A stretch of DNA of 64,000 nucleotides from JABDIY01 sp963803875. Its GTDB lineage: Bacteria > Actinomycetota > Acidimicrobiia > Acidimicrobiales > SZUA-35. The stretch is taken from NCBI GenBank assembly GCA_963803875.1, contig CAWDOA010000006.1, forward strand, positions 186,001 to 250,000, written 5' to 3'. Under the pieces are notes generated by a model. It saw only the letters and a list, made by a program, of their open reading frames with translations, was not told the origin of the DNA and did no database searches. The stretch's first letter is position 1. The number at the start of each line of letters is the position of its first letter. The translations under genes were made by a program, and so were the position numbers. Shown one piece after another: positions 16,623 to 25,804 of this stretch.

Positions 16623-17330
16623 ATGTTTCGTTCGCTCCTACTCACCGTCGCACTCGTCGCCAGCGCATGTGGCGGCGCGGCGTATGCCGAAGGTGCTGAC
16701 GAAACCACTGCGACTTCAGTCGCCGCCGTGACGGCGGCGGCTGAAGCCGCGGAAACTCGAGCTGATGACCGCACCCGACGAATCCCGGCGGAGCCGTCAT
16801 CAACAAGCACCGACAGGAGTCTCAGTCCGCTGGCGGCACAGATCGTCGAACTGCCACCCGCAGCGGGCATTCCCGAGATCCAGCAGAGGTCGGTTCCGGT
16901 GTCCATGTCGTTCGAGGCGATCGGTGTCGAACAAGCCCCCATCGACAACGTTGGTGTCCTCGACAACGGCGAGATGCAAATCCCCGGCGCTCGCAATGTC
17001 GGCTGGTACGAGTACGGCCCGGCTCCCGGCGAAGCCGGCTCCGCGGTGCTGGCTGCTCACATCGCCTTTGACGGTGAGCGTGGCGTCTTCCGATTCCTGG
17101 CCGACAGCCAAGTGGGTGACCGGTTCTCCATCACCTTCGATGATGGCAGCGAACAGACATATGAGATCTTCGAACGGGCCCAGTACGGCAAGTTGGAGCT
17201 GCCCTTCGATCGGGTCTTTGCCCGAGATGGACGAGCCGTCGTGACGCTGATCAGCTGTGGCGGCACATTCCAACGGGCGCTCAGCAGCTACGAGGACAAC
17301 ATCGTCGCCTACGCTGCGGCGGTTGACTGA
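16623..17330 (+). CDS. Class F sortase
   Basis: The protein has 235 residues. A lipobox-like LVASACGG near the N-terminus suggests membrane anchoring. A low-complexity Ala/Thr linker precedes the sortase barrel, which has the catalytic His in LAAHIAFDG, the Cys in VTLISCGG, and late residues after it for the Arg. The short form without extra domains and the position beside a single LVNTG protein fit class F, a family common in Actinobacteria that cleaves LPXTG-like signals. It lies 22 bases after the DUF4397 gene and is probably co-transcribed. Confidence 0.82.
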   Translation: MFRSLLLTVALVASACGGAAYAEGADETTATSVAAVTAAAEAAETRADDRTRRIPAEPSSTSTDRSLSPLAAQIVELPPAAGIPEIQQRSVPVSMSFEAIGVEQAPIDNVGVLDNGEMQIPGARNVGWYEYGPAPGEAGSAVLAAHIAFDGERGVFRFLADSQVGDRFSITFDDGSEQTYEIFERAQYGKLELPFDRVFARDGRAVVTLISCGGTFQRALSSYEDNIVAYAAAVD

Positions 17331-17364
17331 GGGTGAACCTCTCGGCCGGGCACCGATTCGGCAG

Positions 17365-18342
17365 CTAGGTCAGTAGCGGTTCCAGCGCAGGGTTTGGGCG
17401 CCCGTAACTGACGATTCTCACTTCGAGATCCCCTCGCATGGTGAGCCGCACGGCACGGTCGATTGCTTCGATGATCCAGTCGGTCGGGTTCCCGAACGCA
17501 CCGCCGCCAAGGAGGGTGAGGTACACGGTTCGGTTGCCAGCGGCGTGGGCATTCAGAACAGCGGCCAACAACGTTGCTTCGTACGCAGCCTCCAGCGTGA
17601 GTCGTGCGAGCGGTTCCCACACGGCGGTGTCGGCCGATGAATAGGCGATAGGCATGGCCGAGCAGTAGGCCTGGGACACCACGTGCCCGGCGTGGTCGAG
17701 TGTCACCTCGGTGTTCCAGTGCAGACCCACTGCGAACCGGGACCTCACCCGATCCCGTTCATAGGTGTCCATCGAGTGCAACCGACGATTGATCTCTTCC
17801 AGTTGTGCGGTTGACGGGAGGGCATATCCGTTGCGCATCGGAATATCGACCTCGAGCGTGTTGGACACCCCTGCAAGCATGTTGAGCTGCCGAAAGGCGG
17901 TCTGGCCGATCTCCCGGCCGAGCGGAATCAGGTAGTTGCGGTAGAGGATCCCTCCGCCGCACGCCATCGCACAGGCCGGGCCCTGGGTGCGGTCATGTTC
18001 GTACTGGGTGATCCCCGATTCAGGGGTGACCCCCGGGCCGATCATCTCCAGGGTGTTGAACTGCGACGCCACCTGGAAGAGTGCGTGTGCGTTGGCGGGA
18101 TCCTTGTGGAGGGATTTGGCGTCGGCCACGACCTCGTGAACGGTGGGGCTACCACCGAATCGATAGAGATCATCCACCCGGCCACGGAGCTCGACCAACG
18201 GGAGCACCTCGAAGCGCCCATGCCGGATTCGCCGGCCGTTCAGACGGGAGGTGATGTACTCGCCATCCACGTGAAGGTGCTCGGCCACATCGGGCACGTG
18301 CGACTCCTGGAAACCGACAAGATCCTCGAACCATGTGCTCAC
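17365..18342 (-). CDS. Conserved protein of unknown function, 325 aa
   Basis: I cannot name this family with confidence. Conserved-looking blocks are LVGFQE, HGRFEVLPLVELR, ASQFNTLEM, YEHDRTQGPACAMACGGG, MRNGYALPS, SQAYCSAMPIAYS and LEAAYEATL, ending in VYLTLLGGGAFGNPTDWI. The last block resembles macrodomain-type ligand loops, so nucleotide or ADP-ribose binding is a guess. It is soluble. The GTG start at 18342 has GAGGAG directly adjacent, which is an unusually short spacing. It is divergent from the MscS gene. Confidence 0.6.
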   Translation of the reverse strand: MSTWFEDLVGFQESHVPDVAEHLHVDGEYITSRLNGRRIRHGRFEVLPLVELRGRVDDLYRFGGSPTVHEVVADAKSLHKDPANAHALFQVASQFNTLEMIGPGVTPESGITQYEHDRTQGPACAMACGGGILYRNYLIPLGREIGQTAFRQLNMLAGVSNTLEVDIPMRNGYALPSTAQLEEINRRLHSMDTYERDRVRSRFAVGLHWNTEVTLDHAGHVVSQAYCSAMPIAYSSADTAVWEPLARLTLEAAYEATLLAAVLNAHAAGNRTVYLTLLGGGAFGNPTDWIIEAIDRAVRLTMRGDLEVRIVSYGRPNPALEPLLT

Positions 18343-18472
18343 CTCCTCTTTTGTACATGACCAGCTCAGCCGCCGCCTGTGGAAGGCACCGATCGAGGCC
18401 CTCGGTGATGTGTCAACAGACACCGGCCCGGTGCATCGCTGCCGCAAGCACGCAGCCATAAGCTGCCCGCCT

Positions 18473-19321
18473 GTGAATGTGTTCGAAGACCTCACCTCCT
18501 CAGCCGGTGCGCTACAGGCGATGGCCCTGATCGGTATTGCCGTTGCCGTGCTGATCGCCAACTCGTTCGTGCGGTTGTCCCTACGGTTCCTCTTTCGACG
18601 GGCGGTGCGCCGCGCGGTGCGTGGAAGGGGCGGCTGGAGTCTCCGCCTGCCCCGTTCCCACGACGGTCCCCGAGCGGACAAGCGTCGGGTTCAGCGAGCC
18701 GATGCTGCCGCCCACATGCTGGCCCGCATGCTCAACGTACTGATCGTGGCCATCGCTGCGGTGGTCGCATCCCATGTACTGGGTGTCGATCCGATGGTTC
18801 TGGTCTCGTCTGCGGGGTTCGTCGGTGCCGGTCTCGCCATCGGTGGTCAGGCGGTCATCAAGGACTGGCTGGTCGGGTTCCTGGTACTCCTCGAAGACCG
18901 CTACGCCGTTGGCGACCACGTGACAATGCGAGTTTCGGGCCAGGAATCCGAAGGCACGGTGGAAGCGCTCAACTCCGCCGGAGTCCGACTGCGCCTGGAG
19001 GACGGTGCCACTTGGCATACCGGGCACGGATCCATCGAATCGGTGGTCAACCGCTCCCAGGGGCTGATCGTCAACCGGATCGAAGTACCGTCCGGTGTGT
19101 GGTCCGAGCTGGACCAGACATTGGTCGGTCCACGGCTCAAGGCCGCATCTCATGACCTCGGCCTCACCGACGTCGTTCTGCTGGCCGACATCGAAGCGGA
19201 GGCGACCGCAGAAGGAACCACCGAAGTGGCGTTCAAATCCACTCGCCGGCTGAGCGAACGGCAGCGTCAGCAGGTCGCCGACCGAGTCATGGAAGGCACG
19301 GTCGGATCTCACCCCTCATAG
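18473..19321 (+). CDS. MscS-family mechanosensitive channel or small-conductance channel homologue
   Basis: About 282 residues from the GTG at 18473. An N-terminal helix is followed by a basic linker, further helices, and the MscS pore and beta-domain region (SSAGFVGAGLAIGGQAVIKDWLVGFLVLLEDRYAVGDHV), whose Gly/Ala-packed TM3 is diagnostic. A soluble domain (GTVEALNSAGVRLRLEDG) follows. Such channels release solutes on osmotic downshock. The start is uncertain: no clear RBS precedes either GTG (18473 or 18479), and the open frame extends further upstream into the divergent gene. Confidence 0.82.
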   Translation: MNVFEDLTSSAGALQAMALIGIAVAVLIANSFVRLSLRFLFRRAVRRAVRGRGGWSLRLPRSHDGPRADKRRVQRADAAAHMLARMLNVLIVAIAAVVASHVLGVDPMVLVSSAGFVGAGLAIGGQAVIKDWLVGFLVLLEDRYAVGDHVTMRVSGQESEGTVEALNSAGVRLRLEDGATWHTGHGSIESVVNRSQGLIVNRIEVPSGVWSELDQTLVGPRLKAASHDLGLTDVVLLADIEAEATAEGTTEVAFKSTRRLSERQRQQVADRVMEGTVGSHPS

Positions 19322-19409
19322 CGGTCGCGGGTCCGAGTGCCCGCAGGCGGTGACGTCACAACGCATACCGAGAGAAACCAGATTGTGATCGGACGCGTTG
19401 CCAGTTGTG

Positions 19410-20261
19410 TCAGTCGGAAACAAACGCGGCCTGGAAGTAGTCGGCGATGTCCCGGAACGTCACGACGCCGAGGCCTCGGCCGGTCTCGTTCACAACGATG
19501 AGGTAGCGGTGCCGCCTGCGAGCCATCTCATGAAGCCCGTTGGCAATGCTGGTCGACGGGAGAGCGGTCGCCATGTTCGTCGTCGTCATCCAATCACCGA
19601 CGATCTCATCGTTGAGGTCCTCCACCCGACAAGCTACTTTGCGGAACACGTCGTGCTGGGTGAACTCGCCGATCAGGACACCTCGGTTGTCCACCACCGA
19701 GATCAATCCTCGATCCGATCGGATCATGTGCTCGATCACGTCGTACAGGGAGGTACCGGCCTCGACTTCCATCGGAACCCGGCTGGGCATGCCATAGAAG
19801 TCGACGTACAGCAACGTATGTTCGGCGCTGAACTCATGATTGTCCTCGTGCTCTGATTTCAGATAGTCGGAGGCCAACGTGATCAGGTCGTAGTGGGTGA
19901 GGTTTGCGTACACTCCTCCGCCGAGCCTCACAGGAAGGTTCCGAAAATACCGCTCGGTCATGATCCGAAGCCCGTCCATCGCTGAACGATCCCCGTTCAC
20001 CACCGACGGATTCGAGGTCATGAAGTTCTCCACCGGCTGATCCCATCGATCCGGAGACCGCACCACCCGGTGGGTGACATCGTGTTCGGTGAAGATCCCG
20101 ATGATGTCGGATCGCGCCATCACGAACGCACAGCTTGTATCGGCCTCGGCCATCGTCAGCACGGCGTCTCGGCATGAGGTCCCTTGCTCCACGACCACCT
20201 GAGTCGACAGCTTCATTCCTGAGAGCGCTGTCTTCTCGAAGTGGTTCACGATTCCGGACAT
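19410..20261 (-). CDS. Four-CBS-domain protein (two Bateman modules)
   Basis: The protein has 283 residues with four CBS repeats: FVMARSDIIGIFTEHDVTH, a second ending YANLTHYDLI, a third ISVVDNRGVLIGEFTQHDV and a fourth LIVVNETGRGLGVVTFRDI. No other domain is fused. Bateman modules bind adenosyl nucleotides and act as energy or ionic sensors, usually on a partner protein. No partner is evident next door. A second, shorter CBS protein lies at 26550. Confidence 0.85.
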   Translation of the reverse strand: MSGIVNHFEKTALSGMKLSTQVVVEQGTSCRDAVLTMAEADTSCAFVMARSDIIGIFTEHDVTHRVVRSPDRWDQPVENFMTSNPSVVNGDRSAMDGLRIMTERYFRNLPVRLGGGVYANLTHYDLITLASDYLKSEHEDNHEFSAEHTLLYVDFYGMPSRVPMEVEAGTSLYDVIEHMIRSDRGLISVVDNRGVLIGEFTQHDVFRKVACRVEDLNDEIVGDWMTTTNMATALPSTSIANGLHEMARRRHRYLIVVNETGRGLGVVTFRDIADYFQAAFVSD

Positions 20262-20347
20262 GAAACCAAGGTACCGCGCGATCCGGGCCGTCGTCTTCTC
20301 GATCGTCGATTTGGTGGACGCTGGCAGGTTGGCCCGGAGAAGAGGCC

Positions 20348-21247
20348 CTAGGACTTTCGGCCGAAGCGATCGTGAGGGGTGTCGAGATCGACGCCGGCAT
20401 CTCGGGCCGCTCCAACGATGTCATCGATCGGCAGAACGAAATCTCCGACCGCGGTGTCGATGTCGAGGCGATCATCGAGTGAATCGATTCGCCAACCGCC
20501 TGGCTCAGCTGAACCGAGTTCGTCCCATTTCAAGGGCACGGCCACCGGAGCTCCCGGGCGGGGCCGTAATGAGTACGGTGCCACGACCGTCGCAGTCGGG
20601 CTGTTCCGAAGCCAGTCGACAAACACCTTGCCCCCTCGGTTCTTCTTGAGAAACTCGGTTGTGAGCGAGTTGGGGTGCTCGGCAACCGCCAGTCCGGCGA
20701 TGGCTCGTGAGGCCAGCGAAACCGCGCCGAAGTCATGTCCGGACACGAGCGGCACCCACACGTGGAAACCTTTCGAACCGGTCGCCAATGGGAAACCGTC
20801 GACCTCGAACCGGTTGAGCACCGCCCGGATTGCACTCGTTGCAGCTCGAACAGCGCCAACGTCGCCATCCTCGGGGTCGAGGTCGATGACCATCCAGTCG
20901 GGCTGCGACGGCATCGAGGCCGACGATGTCCACATATGAAACGTGATCGTGTTCTGATTGGCGAGGTAGGCGAGGTCAGAGGCCCGATCGACAACGGCAT
21001 AGGAAGTGGTCCCACCCCCTCGCTTGGGGACCTCCAACCGGCGGATAGAGGCAGGGAAGTGGTCCGAAGCATTCTTCTGCATGAAACCCTTGGCTGTGAT
21101 TCCTCTCGGGAAGCGTTGCAGAGTGAGAGGCCGCCCGGCGACGAACTGGAGCATCCGGTCCGCAACCCGCTCGTAGTGAGCGACCACCCTGGCTTTGGTG
21201 ATGCCGTCGTCGGGATACAACAGCTTGTCGGGACTCGATACCTCCAT
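20348..21247 (-). CDS. LigD-type polymerase domain protein (NHEJ primase/polymerase)
   Basis: The protein has 299 residues and consists only of the archaeo-eukaryotic primase-like polymerase domain of LigD: SSPDKLLYPDDG, GFMQKNASDHFP, the metal-binding DLDPEDGD, TGSKGFHVWVPL, and RPRPGAPVAVPLKWDEL near the end. In non-homologous end joining this domain adds ribonucleotides and fills gaps at double-strand breaks. Ligase and nuclease domains are absent, and no ku gene is in the window. The short gap to the divergent hypothetical gene suggests a shared promoter region. Confidence 0.9.
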   Translation of the reverse strand: MEVSSPDKLLYPDDGITKARVVAHYERVADRMLQFVAGRPLTLQRFPRGITAKGFMQKNASDHFPASIRRLEVPKRGGGTTSYAVVDRASDLAYLANQNTITFHMWTSSASMPSQPDWMVIDLDPEDGDVGAVRAATSAIRAVLNRFEVDGFPLATGSKGFHVWVPLVSGHDFGAVSLASRAIAGLAVAEHPNSLTTEFLKKNRGGKVFVDWLRNSPTATVVAPYSLRPRPGAPVAVPLKWDELGSAEPGGWRIDSLDDRLDIDTAVGDFVLPIDDIVGAARDAGVDLDTPHDRFGRKS

Positions 21248-21315
21248 CGCTGCCAGCGTAGTTTCGACGGTTCCCGCTGGCTGCTCGGTCGTGTCCTGCC
21301 TACTACGCTTGGCTC

Positions 21316-21966
21316 GTGAAGGTTTCTGCGGACTTTGTGTGTGAGCATGGCATGCCCCAGCCCTGGGCTACATGCACCGACTGCATGTTGTTGCCACATG
21401 ACCAGCAGCCGGAGCCACCTCGCCCCGAACCCGCTCCAATCACGCCGGCCAAGCGGGCGAAGAGGAAGGCAACGACATCCAAGCGCGCCACGGGCAAGCG
21501 GTCGATCAAGGGGACGAGTTCCACCCCAAGGCTGTCAACTCGCCTGCCCAAGACCGACACCGATTCGATCCCCGAGCTGTTCGGTGATAGGGACCTCGCC
21601 TACGAAATCCCCGACAACAATCTGCGCCACCACGTGCAAGGCAGCGATAGTGGCTGGCTTTCGATCTCGTCGATGCCAAAGGGGCTGCGCGATGGCGGCT
21701 GGGTGTATCTGCAGACCGGTCGAAAGCTGGTCGCTCGCTGCCGGGTGAGCGGAATAGGGTTTCGCAAGCAGCGTTGGACTCACGAAAAGCCCGAGGACAC
21801 ATCCGACGCCGGACCGGGCGGAACCCTCGAACTGTTCAGCGACGGTTGGGAGTTCGTTTCCATCGATCTGGGCCCCGAGGGTGAGCAAGAGGTGCGCGGG
21901 TATCGGTACGTGATCACTGACCCCGACGGTTCGGTTCGTTCCGCCCCGGTCGAAGCCAAAGACTAG
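21316..21966 (+). CDS. Hypothetical protein with N-terminal Cys/His cluster and basic linker
   Basis: The protein has 216 residues. It starts with CEHGMPQPWATCTDC, a likely small zinc site (C-x-H and C-x2-C), then a Pro- and Lys/Arg-rich linker (residues 30-75), then a globular part from about 85 with FGDRDLAYEIPDNNLRHHVQGSDSGWLSISSMP. I do not recognise the globular part. The basic linker and zinc-ribbon-like head suggest nucleic-acid binding. It is divergent from the LigD polymerase gene, which makes a DNA-repair link possible but unproven. Confidence 0.6.
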   Translation: MKVSADFVCEHGMPQPWATCTDCMLLPHDQQPEPPRPEPAPITPAKRAKRKATTSKRATGKRSIKGTSSTPRLSTRLPKTDTDSIPELFGDRDLAYEIPDNNLRHHVQGSDSGWLSISSMPKGLRDGGWVYLQTGRKLVARCRVSGIGFRKQRWTHEKPEDTSDAGPGGTLELFSDGWEFVSIDLGPEGEQEVRGYRYVITDPDGSVRSAPVEAKD

Positions 21967-22049
21967 ATCTGAGCGGCCCTGCCACGTCCGCGTCCACCGG
22001 TGGTTGTAGTTTCTGAAGTCGAGGAAGCTTGTCGACCAAGGAGTGCCCT

Positions 22050-22826
22050 ATGAGGATCCCAGGAATTATTGCCACGTTCTCGATTTTGGTTGTCCTGGCG
22101 ACGGGCTGCGGCGGCAGCGACGACACCGCTGCTTCGACGACGACCACGTCTCCATCGTCAACCGAAACGACGGTCACCACCCAGGCGTCCACAACCACCA
22201 CCACCGAAGCCACCACGACATCAACAACCACAGAGCCGACAACCACGACATCCGAGCCGGTCACGCTCGAACAACCGGCGATCTGGCCGGCCCCCGATGT
22301 TGTTTTCAACTCTCCAGAAGAGTCCGCCGCCGACTTCCTGTCTCAGGTTCTCGACGTGCCTCCCGCGTTGGGTGATTTCCAGCAGGGCGACAGCAGAAGC
22401 GGCGAGATCGAAGTTCTTCTGATGCCTGAGGGCGGAGGTGGAGCAGGAACGGTCCGCAGTCTGTTGTTGATGCGCCAACTCGGCCCCGACGATGGGTGGT
22501 TCGTGCTGGCGGCGATCAACGAGGCGAACACCATCACCGCGCCGCAGTCCATGGCAGAAGTAACGGCCGGTCCGGTCGAAGTGGCCGGGGCCGGTAGGGG
22601 GTTCGAAGCCACACTGATCGTCGAAGCGTTCGTGGCCGGTGAGTCCGAGCTCTATGAGCAGCAGATCACCCAGGGCGGATCGTTCGAAACCCCCGAGCCG
22701 TACTCGGTGACGCTCGACTTCTCGGGCCTCGACAGCGGAACGACCATGATGCTTCTCGTCCGAGGGGGCGTCGGGCTCGAGACCGACCCGGGAGAATTCA
22801 GCGCCATCCCCGTGGTGATCGGCTGA
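22050..22826 (+). CDS. Lipoprotein with Thr-rich stalk and Gmad2-like domain
   Basis: The protein has 258 residues, with AAGGAG 6 bases before the ATG. A lipobox is present (LATGCGG). A roughly 50-residue Thr/Ser stalk follows, then a GerMN-like segment (about residues 90-145) and a Gmad2 immunoglobulin-like domain (ITAPQSMAEVTAGPVEVAG onward). It should be an extracytoplasmic lipid-anchored protein. Gmad2 domains often accompany sporulation-type GerMN modules, but their role in non-sporulating actinobacteria is not defined. Confidence 0.78.
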   Translation: MRIPGIIATFSILVVLATGCGGSDDTAASTTTTSPSSTETTVTTQASTTTTTEATTTSTTTEPTTTTSEPVTLEQPAIWPAPDVVFNSPEESAADFLSQVLDVPPALGDFQQGDSRSGEIEVLLMPEGGGGAGTVRSLLLMRQLGPDDGWFVLAAINEANTITAPQSMAEVTAGPVEVAGAGRGFEATLIVEAFVAGESELYEQQITQGGSFETPEPYSVTLDFSGLDSGTTMMLLVRGGVGLETDPGEFSAIPVVIG

Positions 22827-22935
22827 ACGCCGTTCTGGTAGCGGCGGTCGAGCCTGTTGGTTCGTTCACCGATCCTTCATCGGGTGCGCCGTGTGCCTAG
22901 CATCGTGAACGGAGGGCAACACCGGTTGCGGCGCC

Positions 22936-24057
22936 ATGACCAGTCTCACGTTCGAACATGTGTCCAAGTCATTTGGCAAGATCGACGCCCTCGTCGGGCT
23001 CAACCTGAACATCCACAGCGGAGAGTTCTTCGCCCTGGTCGGCTCGTCGGGGTGTGGCAAGAGCACCGCAATGCGAATCGCCGGCGGTCTGGAAACCCCC
23101 GACTTCGGTGACATCCGGGCCGATGGGAGAGTCATCACAGACGTGCTGCCGAAGGACCGGGGCTTCGGGATGGTCACGCAGCAGAACGCATTGTTGAAGA
23201 GCCGGACGGCGGAGGGCAATATCGCGTTGCCCCTCGAGGCTCGACGGGTCCGGCGTGATGCCATCTCCGAGCGCGTCTCCGCCGAAGCCCACAAATTGGG
23301 AGTTGGACACCTGCTCGATCGCCGCCGCAGGGAACTCTCCGGAGGAGAGACCCAGGCGGTGCAGATGGCCCGGGCACTCGTGGCTCGACCACGGGTGCTG
23401 CTGCTCGACGAACCAATGGCTCGGATCGACACCGAGCTTCGGCTGCAGCTTCGCAATGATCTCATATGGCTACAGAACGAGTACGGGGTCACGACGTTGC
23501 TCATCACCGCTGATCAAGAAGATGCGATGGTTCTCGCCGATCGCGTCGCCGTACTCGATGCCGGTCACCTCCAACAGGTGGGTGCCCCGATGGATCTCTA
23601 CCGGCAGCCGGTCAACACCGTGGTCGCAGGGTTCTTCGGCGAACCGCAGATGAACCTGCTCGACGTCAGAGTTGAACTCGACGGGGGTCTTCGCCACTAC
23701 GTGGTCGGCGGATACCGCATTCCGGCCCACCACGGACCGGCCGAGCGATTCGTTGGCGGGCGCGCTCTGGTGGGCATACGTCCTGAGGATCTGCGCTTGG
23801 AGAGCGATCAAAACCACCGAGCTCTCAAGACAGTGGTGGAGCGGGTGGAGAATCGCGGATCGAGCACCGTTCTGCATGTGAGGTCCGGTGGAGGTGCCGG
23901 TGCGACCGGCGAACCCGGGGTGAGCGTGGTCGCAACCTGCAGAGGGCCTGGCCCGCGCATCGGTGACCGGGTCGGCATAGTGATCGATCCCGCCCGGCTG
24001 CACCTGTTCGATCCGTACACCGGCGCTGCACTACTACATCCGATACATCCGATTTGA
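22936..24057 (+). CDS. Orphan ABC transporter ATPase (MalK/UgpC-like), switch His missing
   Basis: The protein has 373 residues. Walker A GSSGCGKST, signature LSGGE and Walker B LLLDEPMARID are present, followed by a TOBE-like C-terminal domain (VGIRPEDLRLES), as in sugar-import ATPases. The switch region reads LLITADQEDAM where the family has THDQ, so the catalytic histidine is Ala. The Q-loop is also atypical (VTQQNALL). No permease or binding protein is nearby. It may serve distant importers or have lost transport function. Confidence 0.83.
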   Translation: MTSLTFEHVSKSFGKIDALVGLNLNIHSGEFFALVGSSGCGKSTAMRIAGGLETPDFGDIRADGRVITDVLPKDRGFGMVTQQNALLKSRTAEGNIALPLEARRVRRDAISERVSAEAHKLGVGHLLDRRRRELSGGETQAVQMARALVARPRVLLLDEPMARIDTELRLQLRNDLIWLQNEYGVTTLLITADQEDAMVLADRVAVLDAGHLQQVGAPMDLYRQPVNTVVAGFFGEPQMNLLDVRVELDGGLRHYVVGGYRIPAHHGPAERFVGGRALVGIRPEDLRLESDQNHRALKTVVERVENRGSSTVLHVRSGGGAGATGEPGVSVVATCRGPGPRIGDRVGIVIDPARLHLFDPYTGAALLHPIHPI

Positions 24058-24203
24058 GAAATATGCGGAGCGTCGGGATCCACGAACTGGTGGGCAGTAC
24101 CCGCTCGAGCCCAACGGGTAGTGGTGCTCACCTCGACGATTCTTGACTGGGGCAACGCCATCTGTACTGTTGGTGTTCAGCCCAGTCCGAGACAGGAGAA
24201 ACC

Positions 24204-25676
24204 GTGGCGTACGTTTTGGAGCCCACCGAACCGGTTTCCAGCGAGGTGTGTAACGTCGTCACCGAACGACTCACCGAGGCGATCTCCACCCTCGAAGACC
24301 TCGAAGGGGCCGACGCGGACACCATCGAACGGGCGGTGCACGACGTACGCAAACGATGCAAAGAAGTTCGCGCCGCGGCACGGCTGGTGCGCTCATCGAT
24401 CGGTCAAGAGTTTGGTCCGTTCAATGACATGGTTCGGGAGGCAGCAAACACGTTGGGCCCGATCCGGGACGCACACGCCGTGCTGGCCACCTTTGATGAT
24501 CTTCACACAGCACGCCCCGGGAGCGCCGATCCCGATCTCGCAGAGGTTCGAGCCGGTCACGCCGACGCGGCAGCTGAAGCTACCCGAACAGTGCACGGCG
24601 GCGACCCCCGAATCGCGAAGGCGCACACCCTCCTCGTCGGTGCTCGCCAGCGAGTGAAGCATTGGAAGATCGGCAAGGGGTTCGGCGCTCTGGCGCCCGG
24701 TATCGAACGAACCTTCGAACGGGGGCGAAGGGAACTCCGGCGGGCCGAGGCCAAGCCGACCGACTCTCACCTACACGAGTGGCGCAAGAGTCTCAAGACT
24801 CTCTGGTACCAGGTCAGGCTGATCGAACGATCATCTCCCAGCATGCTGGCGCCGCTGGTAGCCACCCTCGATGACATCGCAGAAGCGCTCGGTGATGATC
24901 ACGACTTGGCGGTGCTGATCGAACGACTCTCAGCTACGCCGGACCGGTTCGGCGGCAAGCGCAACGTGAAACGGGCCACTCGGCTGGCCCGACGTCAACA
25001 GGCCGATTTGCGCCAGCGAGCGTTTCGACTCGGCGCAGCCGTCTATGCCGAATCTCCCTCGGCGTTCACGAAACGGATGAGGTCCTACTGGAACCTCACC
25101 CGCCGAGGCGGACCCGAAATGCCCACGGGGGGTATCGCCGAACTGGCCGCTGATGACCGTGAACCAGATCGCGGCAGCGGCGACCCGAGTTCGACGTCGG
25201 AACGTGAGCGGAAATATCTCGTTGCCCAGATGCCCGATCTTCCCGACGAAGGCACCACGCTACGGCAGGGCTACCTGGCGATTGACGGGACTGTTTCGGT
25301 ACGAGTACGGGACGCTGGGGACCAAGGTTGCACGCTCACCGTGAAGGCCGGCCGTGGGGCGCTTCGAACCCAACTGGAGTTCGGGCTCGACGCCGAGCAG
25401 TTCGGGGTGGCATGGGAACACACAAAAGAACGGTGCATTCACAAGACCCGCTATCGGCTCCCTCTCGGGGCCCATACCGTGGAGCTCGATGTCTTTCACG
25501 ACAACCTCAACGGACTCGTGCTGGCCGAGGTCGAGTTCGACAGCGAGGAATCCATGACATCTTTTTCACCCCCGGAATGGTTTGGTGTCGACGTCACCGA
25601 TGACGTGGGCTACACCAACGCTTCACTGGCCGTGACCGCCCCCAGTGGAGGGCCCACCCGATTGCCTGCTGCCTAG
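24204..25676 (+). CDS. CHAD-CYTH protein (polyphosphate/triphosphate-linked)
   Basis: The protein has 490 residues. The GTG start has AGGAG 6 bases upstream. The N-terminal CHAD domain (about residues 20-290) shows the His/Lys/Arg pattern on helices (VHDVRKRCKEVRAAARLVR, LHEWRKSLKTLWYQVRL, LGDDHDLAVLIERL). The C-terminal CYTH domain (about 330-480) starts SERERKYLVAQMP, which carries the ExExK motif, with TLTVKAGRG and a VELDVFH strand. The order is reversed from the common CYTH-CHAD arrangement. CHAD binds polyphosphate and CYTH enzymes cleave triphosphates, so a polyphosphate role is likely. Confidence 0.88.
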   Translation: MAYVLEPTEPVSSEVCNVVTERLTEAISTLEDLEGADADTIERAVHDVRKRCKEVRAAARLVRSSIGQEFGPFNDMVREAANTLGPIRDAHAVLATFDDLHTARPGSADPDLAEVRAGHADAAAEATRTVHGGDPRIAKAHTLLVGARQRVKHWKIGKGFGALAPGIERTFERGRRELRRAEAKPTDSHLHEWRKSLKTLWYQVRLIERSSPSMLAPLVATLDDIAEALGDDHDLAVLIERLSATPDRFGGKRNVKRATRLARRQQADLRQRAFRLGAAVYAESPSAFTKRMRSYWNLTRRGGPEMPTGGIAELAADDREPDRGSGDPSSTSERERKYLVAQMPDLPDEGTTLRQGYLAIDGTVSVRVRDAGDQGCTLTVKAGRGALRTQLEFGLDAEQFGVAWEHTKERCIHKTRYRLPLGAHTVELDVFHDNLNGLVLAEVEFDSEESMTSFSPPEWFGVDVTDDVGYTNASLAVTAPSGGPTRLPAA

Positions 25677-25804
25677 CCTCTCCATGCCCTCGGTCCGTGT
25701 TCGGCTTGGGCGAACCCACACGAACAGGCGGTTGCTAGAAGTAGTTCCGATGCCTCGGACCTTTGGCCCTTGTCGAGGCATGCCCGCTTGGCTTGACTGG
25801 ATGA

